Under the pieces are notes generated by a model. The model searched no databases, was not told where the DNA came from, and worked only from the letters and a program-made list of their open reading frames with translations. DNA of 64,000 bases, taken from a bacterium (GTDB taxonomy: Bacteria > Actinomycetota > Acidimicrobiia > Spongiisociales > Spongiisociaceae). Below, in pieces: positions 8,194 to 17,803 of this stretch (positions are counted from its first letter, which is position 1; each line of letters opens with the position of its first letter). The position numbers and the translations under genes are program-made. Location of the stretch: positions 1 to 64,000 of the forward strand of contig JAPPGU010000050.1 of the NCBI GenBank assembly GCA_028821265.1. Direction: 5' to 3'.

Positions 8194-9543
8194 ATGAGAA
8201 GCAAGCTACGGTATCTGTTCGTCTTCGTCCTCGCATTTTCGTTCGCTCTTGCTGCTTGTCAGACGGCTGATGAAGAACCAGCACCGGCTGAGGAAGCCGA
8301 GACGGCTGCTCCGGTTGAGGAGGCTGCTCCGGTCGAGGAGGCGGAGCCCGTTACGCTCCGCTTCATGTTCCCTGAAGGCGCTGGTCGCGGACCCGGCTTT
8401 GAATCGGCAATCGCTGCCTATCAGGAGATGAATCCTCACGTTACGATCGAGATGGAATCAGTTCCGTTCCGGGAGTATGGCGGCCTGCTGCCCGTCCAGT
8501 TCGCTGGCGATAGCCCAGCCGACGTCGCCTTGGTTGACAGCTCTGCGGTGATCTCCTACGCGTATAACGGAGCGATCGTTCCCTTGGATGGCATCTTTGA
8601 GCAATCCGATGTGGACGATTTCCTTCCCAGCCTGGTAGCTCAAGCAACTTACGAAGGCAGCATGTATGCCGGACCGTTCTTCATATCAACTCAGGGCGTG
8701 TTCTACAACGTGGATATGTTCGCGGCAGCCGGAGTCGAGCCGCCGACCACTGTGGAGGACGCTTGGACGTGGCCGGAATTCGTAGAGAATGTCTCTAAGG
8801 TAGCGGAGAGCGCACAGAGCGATGAGGGTGATGTCTGGGGGCTGGTGTTCCTGTCGAACCCTCCAGGAAGCATCTCATGGTCGCTGCCGGTAATCCGCAG
8901 CAATGGCCAGCCGGGCTCGAACACGTTCATGGCCCTCTCGCCTGACGGCACAGAAGTGTCGGGATACCTGGACACTCCTGAGGCCATGGAAGCCTATCAA
9001 TTCTGGCAGGACCTGTATGTGGAACATGGTCTTGCGCCTCAAGGTGACGTGCCGGACGCGTTCGGTAACGGACAGGCCGCGACGATGATCTCGTTCTCAG
9101 CGTGGGGCAGCGTGCTCAATAACGTGTTCCCGGACCTCAATTGGGATATCATGCCGATTCCCTATCTTGAGACACATGTCGTGCACGCCAGCCACTTCAT
9201 GCCCACGGTCGCGGCTAAGAGCGACAACCAGGATGAGGCCAAGGCCTTTGTACAGTTCCTCTCAAGCATCGAGGGCTTTATGGCTTACTATGATGTAACG
9301 AGTGATATGCCCGCACGGGTTTCCTTGCTGAACGAGCTCGAAGAGTTTCAGGTCCGTCCGCTTAGCATCTTCAAGGATGAGCTCCTCACGGTTGCCTACG
9401 CAGCACCTGGTGGTCCCGGCGGCGCGATATACGCTGAGATCGTCGGCGACTTGATGCTGGACATCGCACAGGGAGCGGATATTGAGGCAGCTGTAGACGC
9501 AGCTGTAACCGAACTCGATGCCCAGCTGGCTCAATTCGGATAG
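8194..9543 (+). CDS. ABC transporter extracellular (sugar-type, family 1) substrate-binding lipoprotein
   Basis: Lipobox-like FALAACQTADEE; SBP_bac_1-type sequence; followed by two permeases. Confidence 0.9.
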   Translation: MRSKLRYLFVFVLAFSFALAACQTADEEPAPAEEAETAAPVEEAAPVEEAEPVTLRFMFPEGAGRGPGFESAIAAYQEMNPHVTIEMESVPFREYGGLLPVQFAGDSPADVALVDSSAVISYAYNGAIVPLDGIFEQSDVDDFLPSLVAQATYEGSMYAGPFFISTQGVFYNVDMFAAAGVEPPTTVEDAWTWPEFVENVSKVAESAQSDEGDVWGLVFLSNPPGSISWSLPVIRSNGQPGSNTFMALSPDGTEVSGYLDTPEAMEAYQFWQDLYVEHGLAPQGDVPDAFGNGQAATMISFSAWGSVLNNVFPDLNWDIMPIPYLETHVVHASHFMPTVAAKSDNQDEAKAFVQFLSSIEGFMAYYDVTSDMPARVSLLNELEEFQVRPLSIFKDELLTVAYAAPGGPGGAIYAEIVGDLMLDIAQGADIEAAVDAAVTELDAQLAQFG

Positions 9544-9568
9544 TTCTAGGCCAGGTACGCGCTCTACC

Positions 9569-9606
9569 AGATTGCCGCTCTCAATTCGCTTGGAGAGCGG
9601 CAATCT
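9569..9606 (+). terminator. Intercistronic stem-loop between binding-protein gene and permease genes
   Basis: agattgccgctctc / gagagcggcaatct: perfect 14 bp stem, 10 nt loop. Confidence 0.75.
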
Positions 9607-9676
9607 TGGTTAACTCAGGTTTCGTGATCCATCTTCAGGCCCGGGAACGGCCTGGGGCGTCCCAAGGACCGACAAT

Positions 9677-10552
9677 ATGGACGTAAGGAGACCCAGTGCG
9701 CATGCGATAGAGCACTATCGTTCCGCACTCCTCTTGAGCTTGCCAGCGCTCGTTGGCCTTGCCATCTTCTGGTACTGGCCAACGATTCAAGCTGTGATTC
9801 TGGGCTTCCAGGACTACAACCTGATGTCCGGCAGCCAAGCATGGACTGGTCTCGAGAACTATCGAACCGCAGCAACCGACCCGCTGCTAGGGCTTACGTT
9901 CTTGAACACAGTGATCTACTTTCTCATGGAGGTTCCGCTACAGATGGCCCTGGCCCTCGCCCTGGCACTACTTGTACGGCGTGGTCCGGCTTGGCTCCGC
10001 ACCGTCATACTGGTCCCAACTGTGACTTCAATGGTGGTCGTGAGTGTCATATGGGGATTGATGTATCACCCCAACAGCGGGTTGATCAACAGCCTGCTGG
10101 GCGGTGTCGGTGTGCCGCCTCAGCCGTTCCTCACCAGCTCGCAACAGGCCATGCCGTCGATTGCGCTGCTCATGATCTGGAAGAACGTCGGCTTCAGCAT
10201 GCTGTTCTTCCTGGCCGGCTTGGTGAGCATCCCGCGGAACTACTATGAGGCGGCCGCGACGGACGGTGCGAACAGCCGTCAACTCTTTCGCTATATCACC
10301 CTTCCACTCCTGCGCGGTACTGTGGTGTTCTTGCTGATCACGAACACGGTAACTGCGTTCAAGGTGTTTACCCCCATCTTCTTGATCACAGAAGGAGGAC
10401 CCATCAATGCTACTCGGGTTGTTGTGCTCTACATATTTGAGAATGCGTTTCGTTTCAACAAGATGGGCTATGCCGCAGCCATATCCGTGTTACTTGCACT
10501 GTTCTTACTCGTCATAAGCGTCTACTCGCTTCGCGCGTCCAGGGCGAGGTGA
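9677..10552 (+). CDS. Carbohydrate-type ABC transporter permease (UgpA/MalF-like)
   Basis: Multi-TM; EAAATDGANSRQLFRYITLPLLRGT (EAA loop). Confidence 0.9.
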   Translation: MDVRRPSAHAIEHYRSALLLSLPALVGLAIFWYWPTIQAVILGFQDYNLMSGSQAWTGLENYRTAATDPLLGLTFLNTVIYFLMEVPLQMALALALALLVRRGPAWLRTVILVPTVTSMVVVSVIWGLMYHPNSGLINSLLGGVGVPPQPFLTSSQQAMPSIALLMIWKNVGFSMLFFLAGLVSIPRNYYEAAATDGANSRQLFRYITLPLLRGTVVFLLITNTVTAFKVFTPIFLITEGGPINATRVVVLYIFENAFRFNKMGYAAAISVLLALFLLVISVYSLRASRAR

Positions 10553-11460
10553 TCAACAATGACTCCAACCTACCGACGCTCATGTACTCGAGAATAGTAG
10601 GGCGGCGATCTGATCGCCTGACCGGCCCACGCCAGCGTAGCTGGGCCGTGCTCCGGTTGCCGGTAGTGATCGGAGTCGCTTTCTTCTTTGTCTTTCCATA
10701 CCTCTGGTTGGTGGGATCATCCTTCAGACCCCGGGAGGAGATCTTTCGTTACGTCAATCCAATCTCGTGGCGTACCTTCGTTCCGCTGGCGCCGACCCTT
10801 GACAACTTTCGCCATTTGTTCTTCGAACGCAACTTTGGTCGGGCACTGGCTAACAGCCTGGTCATCGCACTCGTCACCGTGGCTATTACGCTGTTCATCG
10901 GTAGTATGATTGCCTTCGCCCTTGCCCGGATCAAGTTTCCCGGACGCGAAGTCGTGTTCGTGTTGATCCTCGCCACGATTCTGATTCCGTTCGAGACGAT
11001 CATGGTCTCGGTGTTCTTGACGATACAGCGCCTGGGACTGTTCGATACCTATGCGGCGCTATTCTTGCCCTGGGTTACGGATGCCTTTATCATTTTCCTC
11101 CTTAGGCAGCATTTTCGAGATATCCCTGATGAGCTACAGGACGCTGCCATCGTAGATGGTTGCTCACTATTCCGGGTCTACTGGAACGTGATGTTGCCAA
11201 ACATACGGCCCGCGCTGGTCAGCGCTGCCTTTGTCAAGTTCGTGTTTTCGTGGGACGCGTTCCTCTGGCCACTTATCGTTACCCGAGACCCGGATCTGAC
11301 GGTGGTCCAGCTGGCGATCTCTCGTCTCTTTACAGACCAAAATGTCTTATGGGAGCTCATCTTCGCAGGCGCGTTCATCGGCACTGTGCCACTTATCATT
11401 CTCTTCCTGTTCTTACAGCGTTACTACGTCGAAGGGGTGGTCACCAGCGGATTCAATTGA
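10549..11460 (+). CDS. Carbohydrate-type ABC transporter permease (UgpE/MalG-like)
   Basis: Multi-TM; ELQDAAIVDGCSLFRVYWNVMLPNIRPAL (EAA loop); overlaps previous gene by 4 bp. Confidence 0.9.
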   Translation: MINNDSNLPTLMYSRIVGRRSDRLTGPRQRSWAVLRLPVVIGVAFFFVFPYLWLVGSSFRPREEIFRYVNPISWRTFVPLAPTLDNFRHLFFERNFGRALANSLVIALVTVAITLFIGSMIAFALARIKFPGREVVFVLILATILIPFETIMVSVFLTIQRLGLFDTYAALFLPWVTDAFIIFLLRQHFRDIPDELQDAAIVDGCSLFRVYWNVMLPNIRPALVSAAFVKFVFSWDAFLWPLIVTRDPDLTVVQLAISRLFTDQNVLWELIFAGAFIGTVPLIILFLFLQRYYVEGVVTSGFN

Positions 11461-11479
11461 GGTAGGCGGGCTTGCGCCC

Positions 11480-12904
11480 ATGAGGAGTACGAAGGGCACC
11501 AACATGCTTCTGATCAACAACGTGACGGCGGTGACGGTCGATGCGCAGCGGCGCATCATCACCGACGCCGCGATCGCCGTCGCGGGCGACCGCATCGCCG
11601 ATGTCGGTAAAGCGTCCGATCTGGCCCACCGCCACCCGGATGCGGAGCGACTCGACGGCCATGGAATGCTGGCCTTGCCCGGGCTGATCGATGCCCACGC
11701 TCACTCGGATCAGGCGCTGCTGCGGGGTGCCGCCGACGACCTGCCCTGGAGACCCTTTCTCCGGGAGGTCATCTGGCCGCTGCTGAATCAGCGCACCCAG
11801 GAGGATGCCCGGATCAGTCTGAAACTGTGCATGCTGGAGATGATCAAGTCCGGCACGACCTGCTTTGTCGACTCGATAGTGCCGAGCCACTATGACTTCG
11901 ACGGGCTGGCGCAGGCGGTGGTGGACATGGGGATGCGTGCCGTGCTGGCGAAGTATGTCCTGCCGGACGCCTTGTTCGAGCGCGGCGAGAGCATCGTGGA
12001 CACCGGCGGGTTCAGCGGGGAGGAGGAGTCTCTGGCCGACGCCGAGCGGGGGATCGGCGTCTGGCACGGTGCGGCTGGCGGCCGAGTGCAGGTGTGGCTA
12101 GGGCCTCTGGTGCCGCGGGAGGAGCCACCGGCCAGCGCCTCGCCGGGTTTCTACCGCAGGGTCTCCCGGCTCGCGGCGAAACATGGGACGGGGATCACCG
12201 TACATTTCGCCGGCACTATCGATGATCCTCCCTTCTTTCAGCGGGAATTCGGCATGCTCCCTGCCGAGTTCGCCCGGCGCTACGACCTTCTGGGGCCCAA
12301 CGTGCTGCTCATCAACGGCACTTGGTTCTCCGAGGAGGAGATCCCGATCCTTGCCGAAACCGATACCCGGCTGGTCCACAGCCCTTCGGCCAATATGAAG
12401 ATGGGAGAGGGCTTCGCCAAGGTACCGCAGATGCGGAGCGCCGGGGTAACGGTGGCGCTGGGCTGTGATGCGGGGGCCAACAACAATTGCCATGACATGA
12501 TCCGGGAGATGAAAGCCGCCTCACTGCTGCACAGCGTGAAGACGATGGATCCCACCACGCTGACGGCCGAGGATGCCCTGGAGATGGCGACGATCGAAGG
12601 GGCGCGTGCCATAGGGCAGGGTGACCAGTTGGGGTCGCTTGAGGCAGGGAAGCAGGCAGACGTGATCCTGGTCGACCTGCGGCGGCCGCACACGATGCCG
12701 GTCCATGATCCGATCGCCAACCTCGTGTATGCGGCGCATGGCGGCAACGTGGACACGGTGATCGTGGCGGGGCAGGTGCTGATGCGAGGTCGGCAGGTGC
12801 TCGTGGCCGACGAGGCGGCGATCCTGGCGGAGGCCCAGGAGCGGGGTCCGGCGCTGTTGGACAGGGCGGGGATCGAGGTGGCCCCGGCATGGCCCGTCGA
12901 GTGA
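11480..12904 (+). CDS. Amidohydrolase family protein (MTA/SAH deaminase / AtzB-like)
   Basis: GLIDAHAHSDQALLRG, HSPSANMKMGEG, LGCDAGANNN motifs; ATG at 11480 or 11504. Confidence 0.88.
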   Translation: MRSTKGTNMLLINNVTAVTVDAQRRIITDAAIAVAGDRIADVGKASDLAHRHPDAERLDGHGMLALPGLIDAHAHSDQALLRGAADDLPWRPFLREVIWPLLNQRTQEDARISLKLCMLEMIKSGTTCFVDSIVPSHYDFDGLAQAVVDMGMRAVLAKYVLPDALFERGESIVDTGGFSGEEESLADAERGIGVWHGAAGGRVQVWLGPLVPREEPPASASPGFYRRVSRLAAKHGTGITVHFAGTIDDPPFFQREFGMLPAEFARRYDLLGPNVLLINGTWFSEEEIPILAETDTRLVHSPSANMKMGEGFAKVPQMRSAGVTVALGCDAGANNNCHDMIREMKAASLLHSVKTMDPTTLTAEDALEMATIEGARAIGQGDQLGSLEAGKQADVILVDLRRPHTMPVHDPIANLVYAAHGGNVDTVIVAGQVLMRGRQVLVADEAAILAEAQERGPALLDRAGIEVAPAWPVE

Positions 12905-12914
12905 GGAGGAAGAC

Positions 12915-13703
12915 ATGGGAGATTATTTGACGGAGCGCTTCTTGCGGCTGCCGGACGGTTCGTTGCCGCACATGGGCGTGAAGGGCGGCGGGGACGTTGC
13001 TCCTTATGTCCTGCTCTCAGGCGACCCCGGACGCGTTGAGAAGATGAAGACCTGGCTGGACACGGCGGAGGGGGTCGGCAGGGAACGCGGCTATGTCGCT
13101 TACACCGGTTCATATCGAGGCACGCCGGTGACGCTGGCATCGACCGGGGTCGGCGCTCCATCCGTCGCGATTGCCATCGAAGAGTTGGCGTTGGCCGGGG
13201 GGAGGGTCTTCATCCGAGTCGGCAGCTGTGCGAGCATCGCAGAGAACATTCCGATCGGTGATGTGGTCATCGGCACCGCCGGCGTCCGCGATGAGGGCGT
13301 GAGCCACACCTACGCGCCCGCCATCTATCCCGCGATCGCTGATCCCGACGTGGTGGCCGCCCTCCGGGCCACCGCGGAGGCGGAAGGTACGCCTTACCAT
13401 CTGGGGCTGGTGCGAAGTACCGATTCGTTCTACGAGGGGGAGCGCAAAGTCGAGATCATCGACCAATGGCGGGACCTGCGCGTTCTCGTCTTTGAAATGG
13501 AGAGCTCGGCGCTCTTCACCGTGGCCATGGTCCGCGGCGTGCGCAGTGGCTCCATTCTCGTGCCCGGGTCCAACCTGGTAACAGGCCAGAAGAGCACCTA
13601 CCAGGGTCAGCAATTGGAGGAATACACGGCGGGGATCGACGCGGCGATCGCTACCGCCCTGGGTGCTGTCGAGCGCCTGCATGCCGCTTCCGAGCAGAGA
13701 TGA
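12915..13703 (+). CDS. Nucleoside phosphorylase (PNP/UDP family, uridine phosphorylase-like)
   Basis: LLSGDPGRVEKM, STGVGAPSVAIAIEEL, RVGSCAS, VFEMESSALFTVA. Confidence 0.9.
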   Translation: MGDYLTERFLRLPDGSLPHMGVKGGGDVAPYVLLSGDPGRVEKMKTWLDTAEGVGRERGYVAYTGSYRGTPVTLASTGVGAPSVAIAIEELALAGGRVFIRVGSCASIAENIPIGDVVIGTAGVRDEGVSHTYAPAIYPAIADPDVVAALRATAEAEGTPYHLGLVRSTDSFYEGERKVEIIDQWRDLRVLVFEMESSALFTVAMVRGVRSGSILVPGSNLVTGQKSTYQGQQLEEYTAGIDAAIATALGAVERLHAASEQR

Positions 13704-15040
13704 AGACCACTTCTTCGGTCCTGATCCGCAACGGGGTGCTCATCACGATGAACGCCGACCGCGAGATCCTGGATGGCAGCGTCTACATCGAGGATGGGCG
13801 TATCCGCGAGATCCCTTCGGCTCGGACGAGGGCCGACACGATCATCGACGCGACCGATTGCCTGGTAACGCCCGGGTTCGTCCAAACCCACGTCCATCTG
13901 TGCCAGACCCTCTTTCGCGGGATGGCGGACGATATGGACGTGATCGATTGGCTTCGTCTGCGTATCTGGCCGCTCGAGCAGGCCCACGATGAGCGATCCA
14001 TATACGACTCTGCGCGCCTGGGCATAGCCGAGTTGATTCGCGGCGGGACAACCTGCGCGCTCACGATGGAAACCGTCCGTGACACCGAAGAGGCGTTCCG
14101 GGCTGTACTCGAGACCGGCTTCCGGGCGATCAGCGGAAAGGCGATGATGGACCGCTGGGAGCCTGGAACCGAGATGGTCGGGGAGGAGACCAAGGCCTCG
14201 CTTGATGCGAGCCTCGCGCTCGTCAAGGAGTTTCATGGCAAGGGCGACGGCCGGCTGCAGGTCGCGTTCTGCCCCCGTGGTTCACGCAATTGCACCGAGG
14301 GTCTATGGGCGGACATAGTCGCGCTGGCCGGCGAACACGACACGGTCATCCACACGCACGCCGCCGAGAACGAAGCGCAGACCGAGCGTCTCGCGATCGA
14401 TAGCACGACCGATATCGAGTATCTCCACGGCCTGGGTGCGACGGGCCCGCGACTGGTCGCCGCGCACTGCATCTGGGTGACCGAACCCGAGATCGAGATA
14501 CTGGCCGAGACCGGGACCAAGGTGGCCCATTGTCCTTCGTGCAACATGAAGCTCGCCTCCGGGTTCGCCCCAGTGCCGGAGTTCCTCGAGCGAGGCATCG
14601 TCGTAGGCCTCGGCGCGGACGGTGCCCCCTGCAACAACAACCTGGACATGTTCCAGGAGATGCGTCTGGCGTCGCTCATACACAAGCCCCGGATCGGCCC
14701 CCGTGGTATGCCGGCGATGTCCGTGCTGGAGATGGCCACTCTGGGGGGAGCGAGGGCGCTTGGATTGGAGGACGAGCTTGGCTCGCTCGAGCCCGGCAAG
14801 CGGGCCGACGTCATCGTGATCCGCCGCGACGGGCTGCACGCCCAACCCCAAGCCGGTGTTGACCCGGTCGCGCAAGTGGTGTACGAGCACAGAGCGTCCG
14901 ATGTCGATAGCGTGATCATTGACGGGAAGGTTCTCGTTCGTGGGGGCGAGTTCACGGAACTCGATCCGATTGAGATCCGCGCCCGTGCGAGCGATTCTGT
15001 GGAGCGTGTTCTGGCGCGAGCCGAGCTAGCGAATGGATGA
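13700..15040 (+). CDS. Amidohydrolase family protein (MTA/SAH deaminase-like)
   Basis: PGFVQTHVHLCQTLFRGMADD, HTHAAENEAQ, HCPSCNMKLASG, LGADGAPCNNN; 4 bp overlap with preceding gene. Confidence 0.9.
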   Translation: MKTTSSVLIRNGVLITMNADREILDGSVYIEDGRIREIPSARTRADTIIDATDCLVTPGFVQTHVHLCQTLFRGMADDMDVIDWLRLRIWPLEQAHDERSIYDSARLGIAELIRGGTTCALTMETVRDTEEAFRAVLETGFRAISGKAMMDRWEPGTEMVGEETKASLDASLALVKEFHGKGDGRLQVAFCPRGSRNCTEGLWADIVALAGEHDTVIHTHAAENEAQTERLAIDSTTDIEYLHGLGATGPRLVAAHCIWVTEPEIEILAETGTKVAHCPSCNMKLASGFAPVPEFLERGIVVGLGADGAPCNNNLDMFQEMRLASLIHKPRIGPRGMPAMSVLEMATLGGARALGLEDELGSLEPGKRADVIVIRRDGLHAQPQAGVDPVAQVVYEHRASDVDSVIIDGKVLVRGGEFTELDPIEIRARASDSVERVLARAELANG

Positions 15041-15094
15041 CCCTTTGCACACAAGGATCCCAAGCTAGCCACGCAATTGATTAGGGAGGCTGTT

Positions 15095-16057
15095 GTGACT
15101 CCGACTCGAGGAACTCCATGGCTGCTCAGCGAGATTGGGTTTGCGCCAGGAGCACCCCGCAACCTGGCGCCTGACGGGGCAACAACACTTGCAGTCGTGC
15201 TGGGTTCTGGAGGAGTAACACCGAACCCGCATCGACACGGTCCCAGCGCGGCGGTCATCGTCAACGACTCGACCTACTTGATCGATGCCGGCGAAGGGAT
15301 CTGGCGCAGCCTTGCCCGGGCTGCGGTATCCCACCCTGATCTGATAGCCGAACATCTTGCCCCGTACAGGCTTACCAGGCTCTTCTTGACCCACCTGCAC
15401 TCCGACCATACGATCGGACTGCCGGCTGTGTGGCTCATGCCCTGGGCCTATGGGCGCGAGGTTCCGCTGGAGGTCTACGGCCCGGTCGGCACACGAAGCT
15501 TGATGGAGCATTTGGAAGAGGCTTATCAGGGAGATCTGCAAGAACGTAGGTTTGGCCCCGGCGCTCCGGAGAGGATGGTGGATGCGCACAAGGCGACTCC
15601 ACACGAGATCAAGGATTCAGGCAAAGTCTACGAAGATGACAATGTGAAGATCGAAGCATTTCATCATGCACATGGCAGTTTCGAACAGAACTTTGCCTAT
15701 CGTTTCACATCCCGGGATCGAGTGATTGCGTGGGCAGGAGACGGCCGGGTGGAGGGCCAGCTCGACAAGGCAGCCCAGGATGCAGATCTGTTCTTCTGTG
15801 AGCTATCCACCGAGGATATGATTGCGAACGCTAACTGGGGTGGAGAAACTGTCGAAGAGAAGGCAAGAACGATTTGGTCGTATCACATCCGGCCTAATGA
15901 GCTGGCGGAGTTTGCTACTGAAGTGAACGTCAAGCAGCTCGTGACGATGCACGAGCGAAACTATACAGACCCGTATGAACCCGACGCATTGATGAAGGAA
16001 TTCAAGCGCCACTATTCGGGTACCGTATATTCGGCACGCGACGGCGATGTGTTCTAG
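15095..16057 (+). CDS. MBL-fold hydrolase (RNase Z-like fold)
   Basis: LTHLHSDHTIGLP motif; RBS-like AGGGAGG before GTG 15095. Confidence 0.85.
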   Translation: MTPTRGTPWLLSEIGFAPGAPRNLAPDGATTLAVVLGSGGVTPNPHRHGPSAAVIVNDSTYLIDAGEGIWRSLARAAVSHPDLIAEHLAPYRLTRLFLTHLHSDHTIGLPAVWLMPWAYGREVPLEVYGPVGTRSLMEHLEEAYQGDLQERRFGPGAPERMVDAHKATPHEIKDSGKVYEDDNVKIEAFHHAHGSFEQNFAYRFTSRDRVIAWAGDGRVEGQLDKAAQDADLFFCELSTEDMIANANWGGETVEEKARTIWSYHIRPNELAEFATEVNVKQLVTMHERNYTDPYEPDALMKEFKRHYSGTVYSARDGDVF

Positions 16058-17324
16058 GTCAGCGAAAGGCGCCGGGTTGGTGTCAGTCCACGACGATGAT
16101 GCTCCCCGCCCGAAGGGGTTTCCGCTCCGAGCCGAGGGCAGGACCGGATGGTCGATCTTCGACAACGATGTCGCCTATCCGATAGCGGTGCTCCTGCGCT
16201 CCGCGCTCGACCACAACCGTGCGACTATGCGAGCGTTCTGCCTGCGGAACGGGGTGGACCTTGCTCCCCACGGCAAGACCACGATGTCTCCCGAACTGTT
16301 CCGGATGCAGATGGACGACGGGGTCTGGGCGATCACCGCCGCCACGACCTGGCAGGCCATGGTCATGCGGGATTGCGGCGTTCCCAAGGTGCTGATCGCC
16401 AATGAGGTGGTGTCCCCCGGCGAGATCGAATGGCTGGCCGGAGCCCGGAGAGACGGCTTCGACGTCACGTGCTACGTCGACTCGCTCGACGGTGTGGCCG
16501 TCTTCGACCAGGTCCTGGGCCGGCTGCAACCCGACCGGCCCTTCCCGGTCCTGGTGGAGGTTGGAGTTCCCGGAGTACGGGCGGGCGTGAGAACCACTGA
16601 GGAGGGCTTGACGGTTGCCGGCGCCGCAGCCTCCTCCGCGCATCTCTCGCTGACGGGAGTCGCCGGGTTCGAAGGCCTCCTGGGCGCCCGGGGTGACCGC
16701 AGCGCCATAAAGGTGGTCGACGCGTTCCTCGATCAGATCGTGGATCTGGCCTGCGAGGTTGCCGGGCGCGGCTGGTTCGATCCCACCGCCGAACCGATCC
16801 TCACCGCCGGCGGGAGCTCCTACTTCGACCGGGTGGTAGCACGGTTCTCCCGTGCCGACCTGGGCCGGCCCCACCGGGTGGTGATCCGCAGCGGCTGCTA
16901 CCTGACCCACGACGACGGCTGGCTGCATGGCACTTCTCCTTTGGGAGAGACAGGCAGGACCGGTTATCCCGAGCACCTGATCCCTGCCATCGAAGTGTGG
17001 GGGACGGTCCTGTCGCGGCCGGAACCGACCAGGGCGATCGTGGGCGTGGGCCGGCGCGACGTCTCGTTCGACGCAATGTTGCCGGTCGTCAAGAAGGTGC
17101 GCCGGAGGGACGGGTCGGCGGTCGCGGCGGCGCCACCGATGCGGACGGTGGCCCTCAACGACCAGCACGCCTTCATAGACGTGGAAGAAGAGACGCCGCT
17201 GGCCGTGGGCGATCTGGTGGGACTCGGTATCTCGCATCCATGCACCACCTTCGACAAGTGGAGGGCGATCCCGATCGTGGAGGGTGACTACCGGGTTGTT
17301 TCGGTGGCGCGGACCCTGTTCTGA
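16047..17324 (+). CDS. PLP-dependent D-serine/D-threonine dehydratase-like protein (DSD1 / alanine-racemase N-terminal fold)
   Basis: LAPHGKTTMSPELFRMQMDDGVWAITAATTWQA; C-terminal HAFIDVEEE...VGDLVGLGISHPCTTFDKWR. Confidence 0.85.
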   Translation: MCSRSAKGAGLVSVHDDDAPRPKGFPLRAEGRTGWSIFDNDVAYPIAVLLRSALDHNRATMRAFCLRNGVDLAPHGKTTMSPELFRMQMDDGVWAITAATTWQAMVMRDCGVPKVLIANEVVSPGEIEWLAGARRDGFDVTCYVDSLDGVAVFDQVLGRLQPDRPFPVLVEVGVPGVRAGVRTTEEGLTVAGAAASSAHLSLTGVAGFEGLLGARGDRSAIKVVDAFLDQIVDLACEVAGRGWFDPTAEPILTAGGSSYFDRVVARFSRADLGRPHRVVIRSGCYLTHDDGWLHGTSPLGETGRTGYPEHLIPAIEVWGTVLSRPEPTRAIVGVGRRDVSFDAMLPVVKKVRRRDGSAVAAAPPMRTVALNDQHAFIDVEEETPLAVGDLVGLGISHPCTTFDKWRAIPIVEGDYRVVSVARTLF

Positions 17325-17544
17325 AGCGGGAGCAGTTGCCGACCATGCGGTTGATCGAGGCGACGTGCCCTACGGGGGCGAGGACTGCGAGACTCCGGGA
17401 ATCATCCGACTGAGGAAGTTGCTATGAAGAGAACGTCGGTACCGTCCAACAGGAAGTGGTCCAAGGTCGGGTACTCGAGGGCGGTACGGGTCGGGAGCAT
17501 CATCGAGGTGGCCGGTACCTCATCAAGCGGGCCGGACGGGCAGA

Positions 17545-17784
17545 TCTGCCGGGCAATCTGTGCGTTGGAGCAGATATAGACGATGTCGATCTGCTCGATA
17601 CTGCCGGGCCCCTCCCACAGGTGGTCGAGCGCCTTAGTTATCACCCCGCGCGCCACCAGTGTCTTTCCGAGGTTCACCTCGTCGGCCACCAGGAAACGGC
17701 GGGTCGAGTCCTCCGCCTGGTAGAGCCGCTCGAATGCGTACCGACGGTGTCACGCTGGAATCCCTTGAGACCGTCGAGGACGGC
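17545..17784 (-). pseudogene. Truncated duplicate of the 5' region of the helicase gene at 19147..22377
   Basis: Near-identical to about 22090..22340 (ADEVNLGKTLVARGVITKALDHLWEGPGSIEQIDIVYICSNAQIARQ) with indels. Confidence 0.85.
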
Positions 17785-17803
17785 GGGCGACCGGAGGTTG
17801 TCG

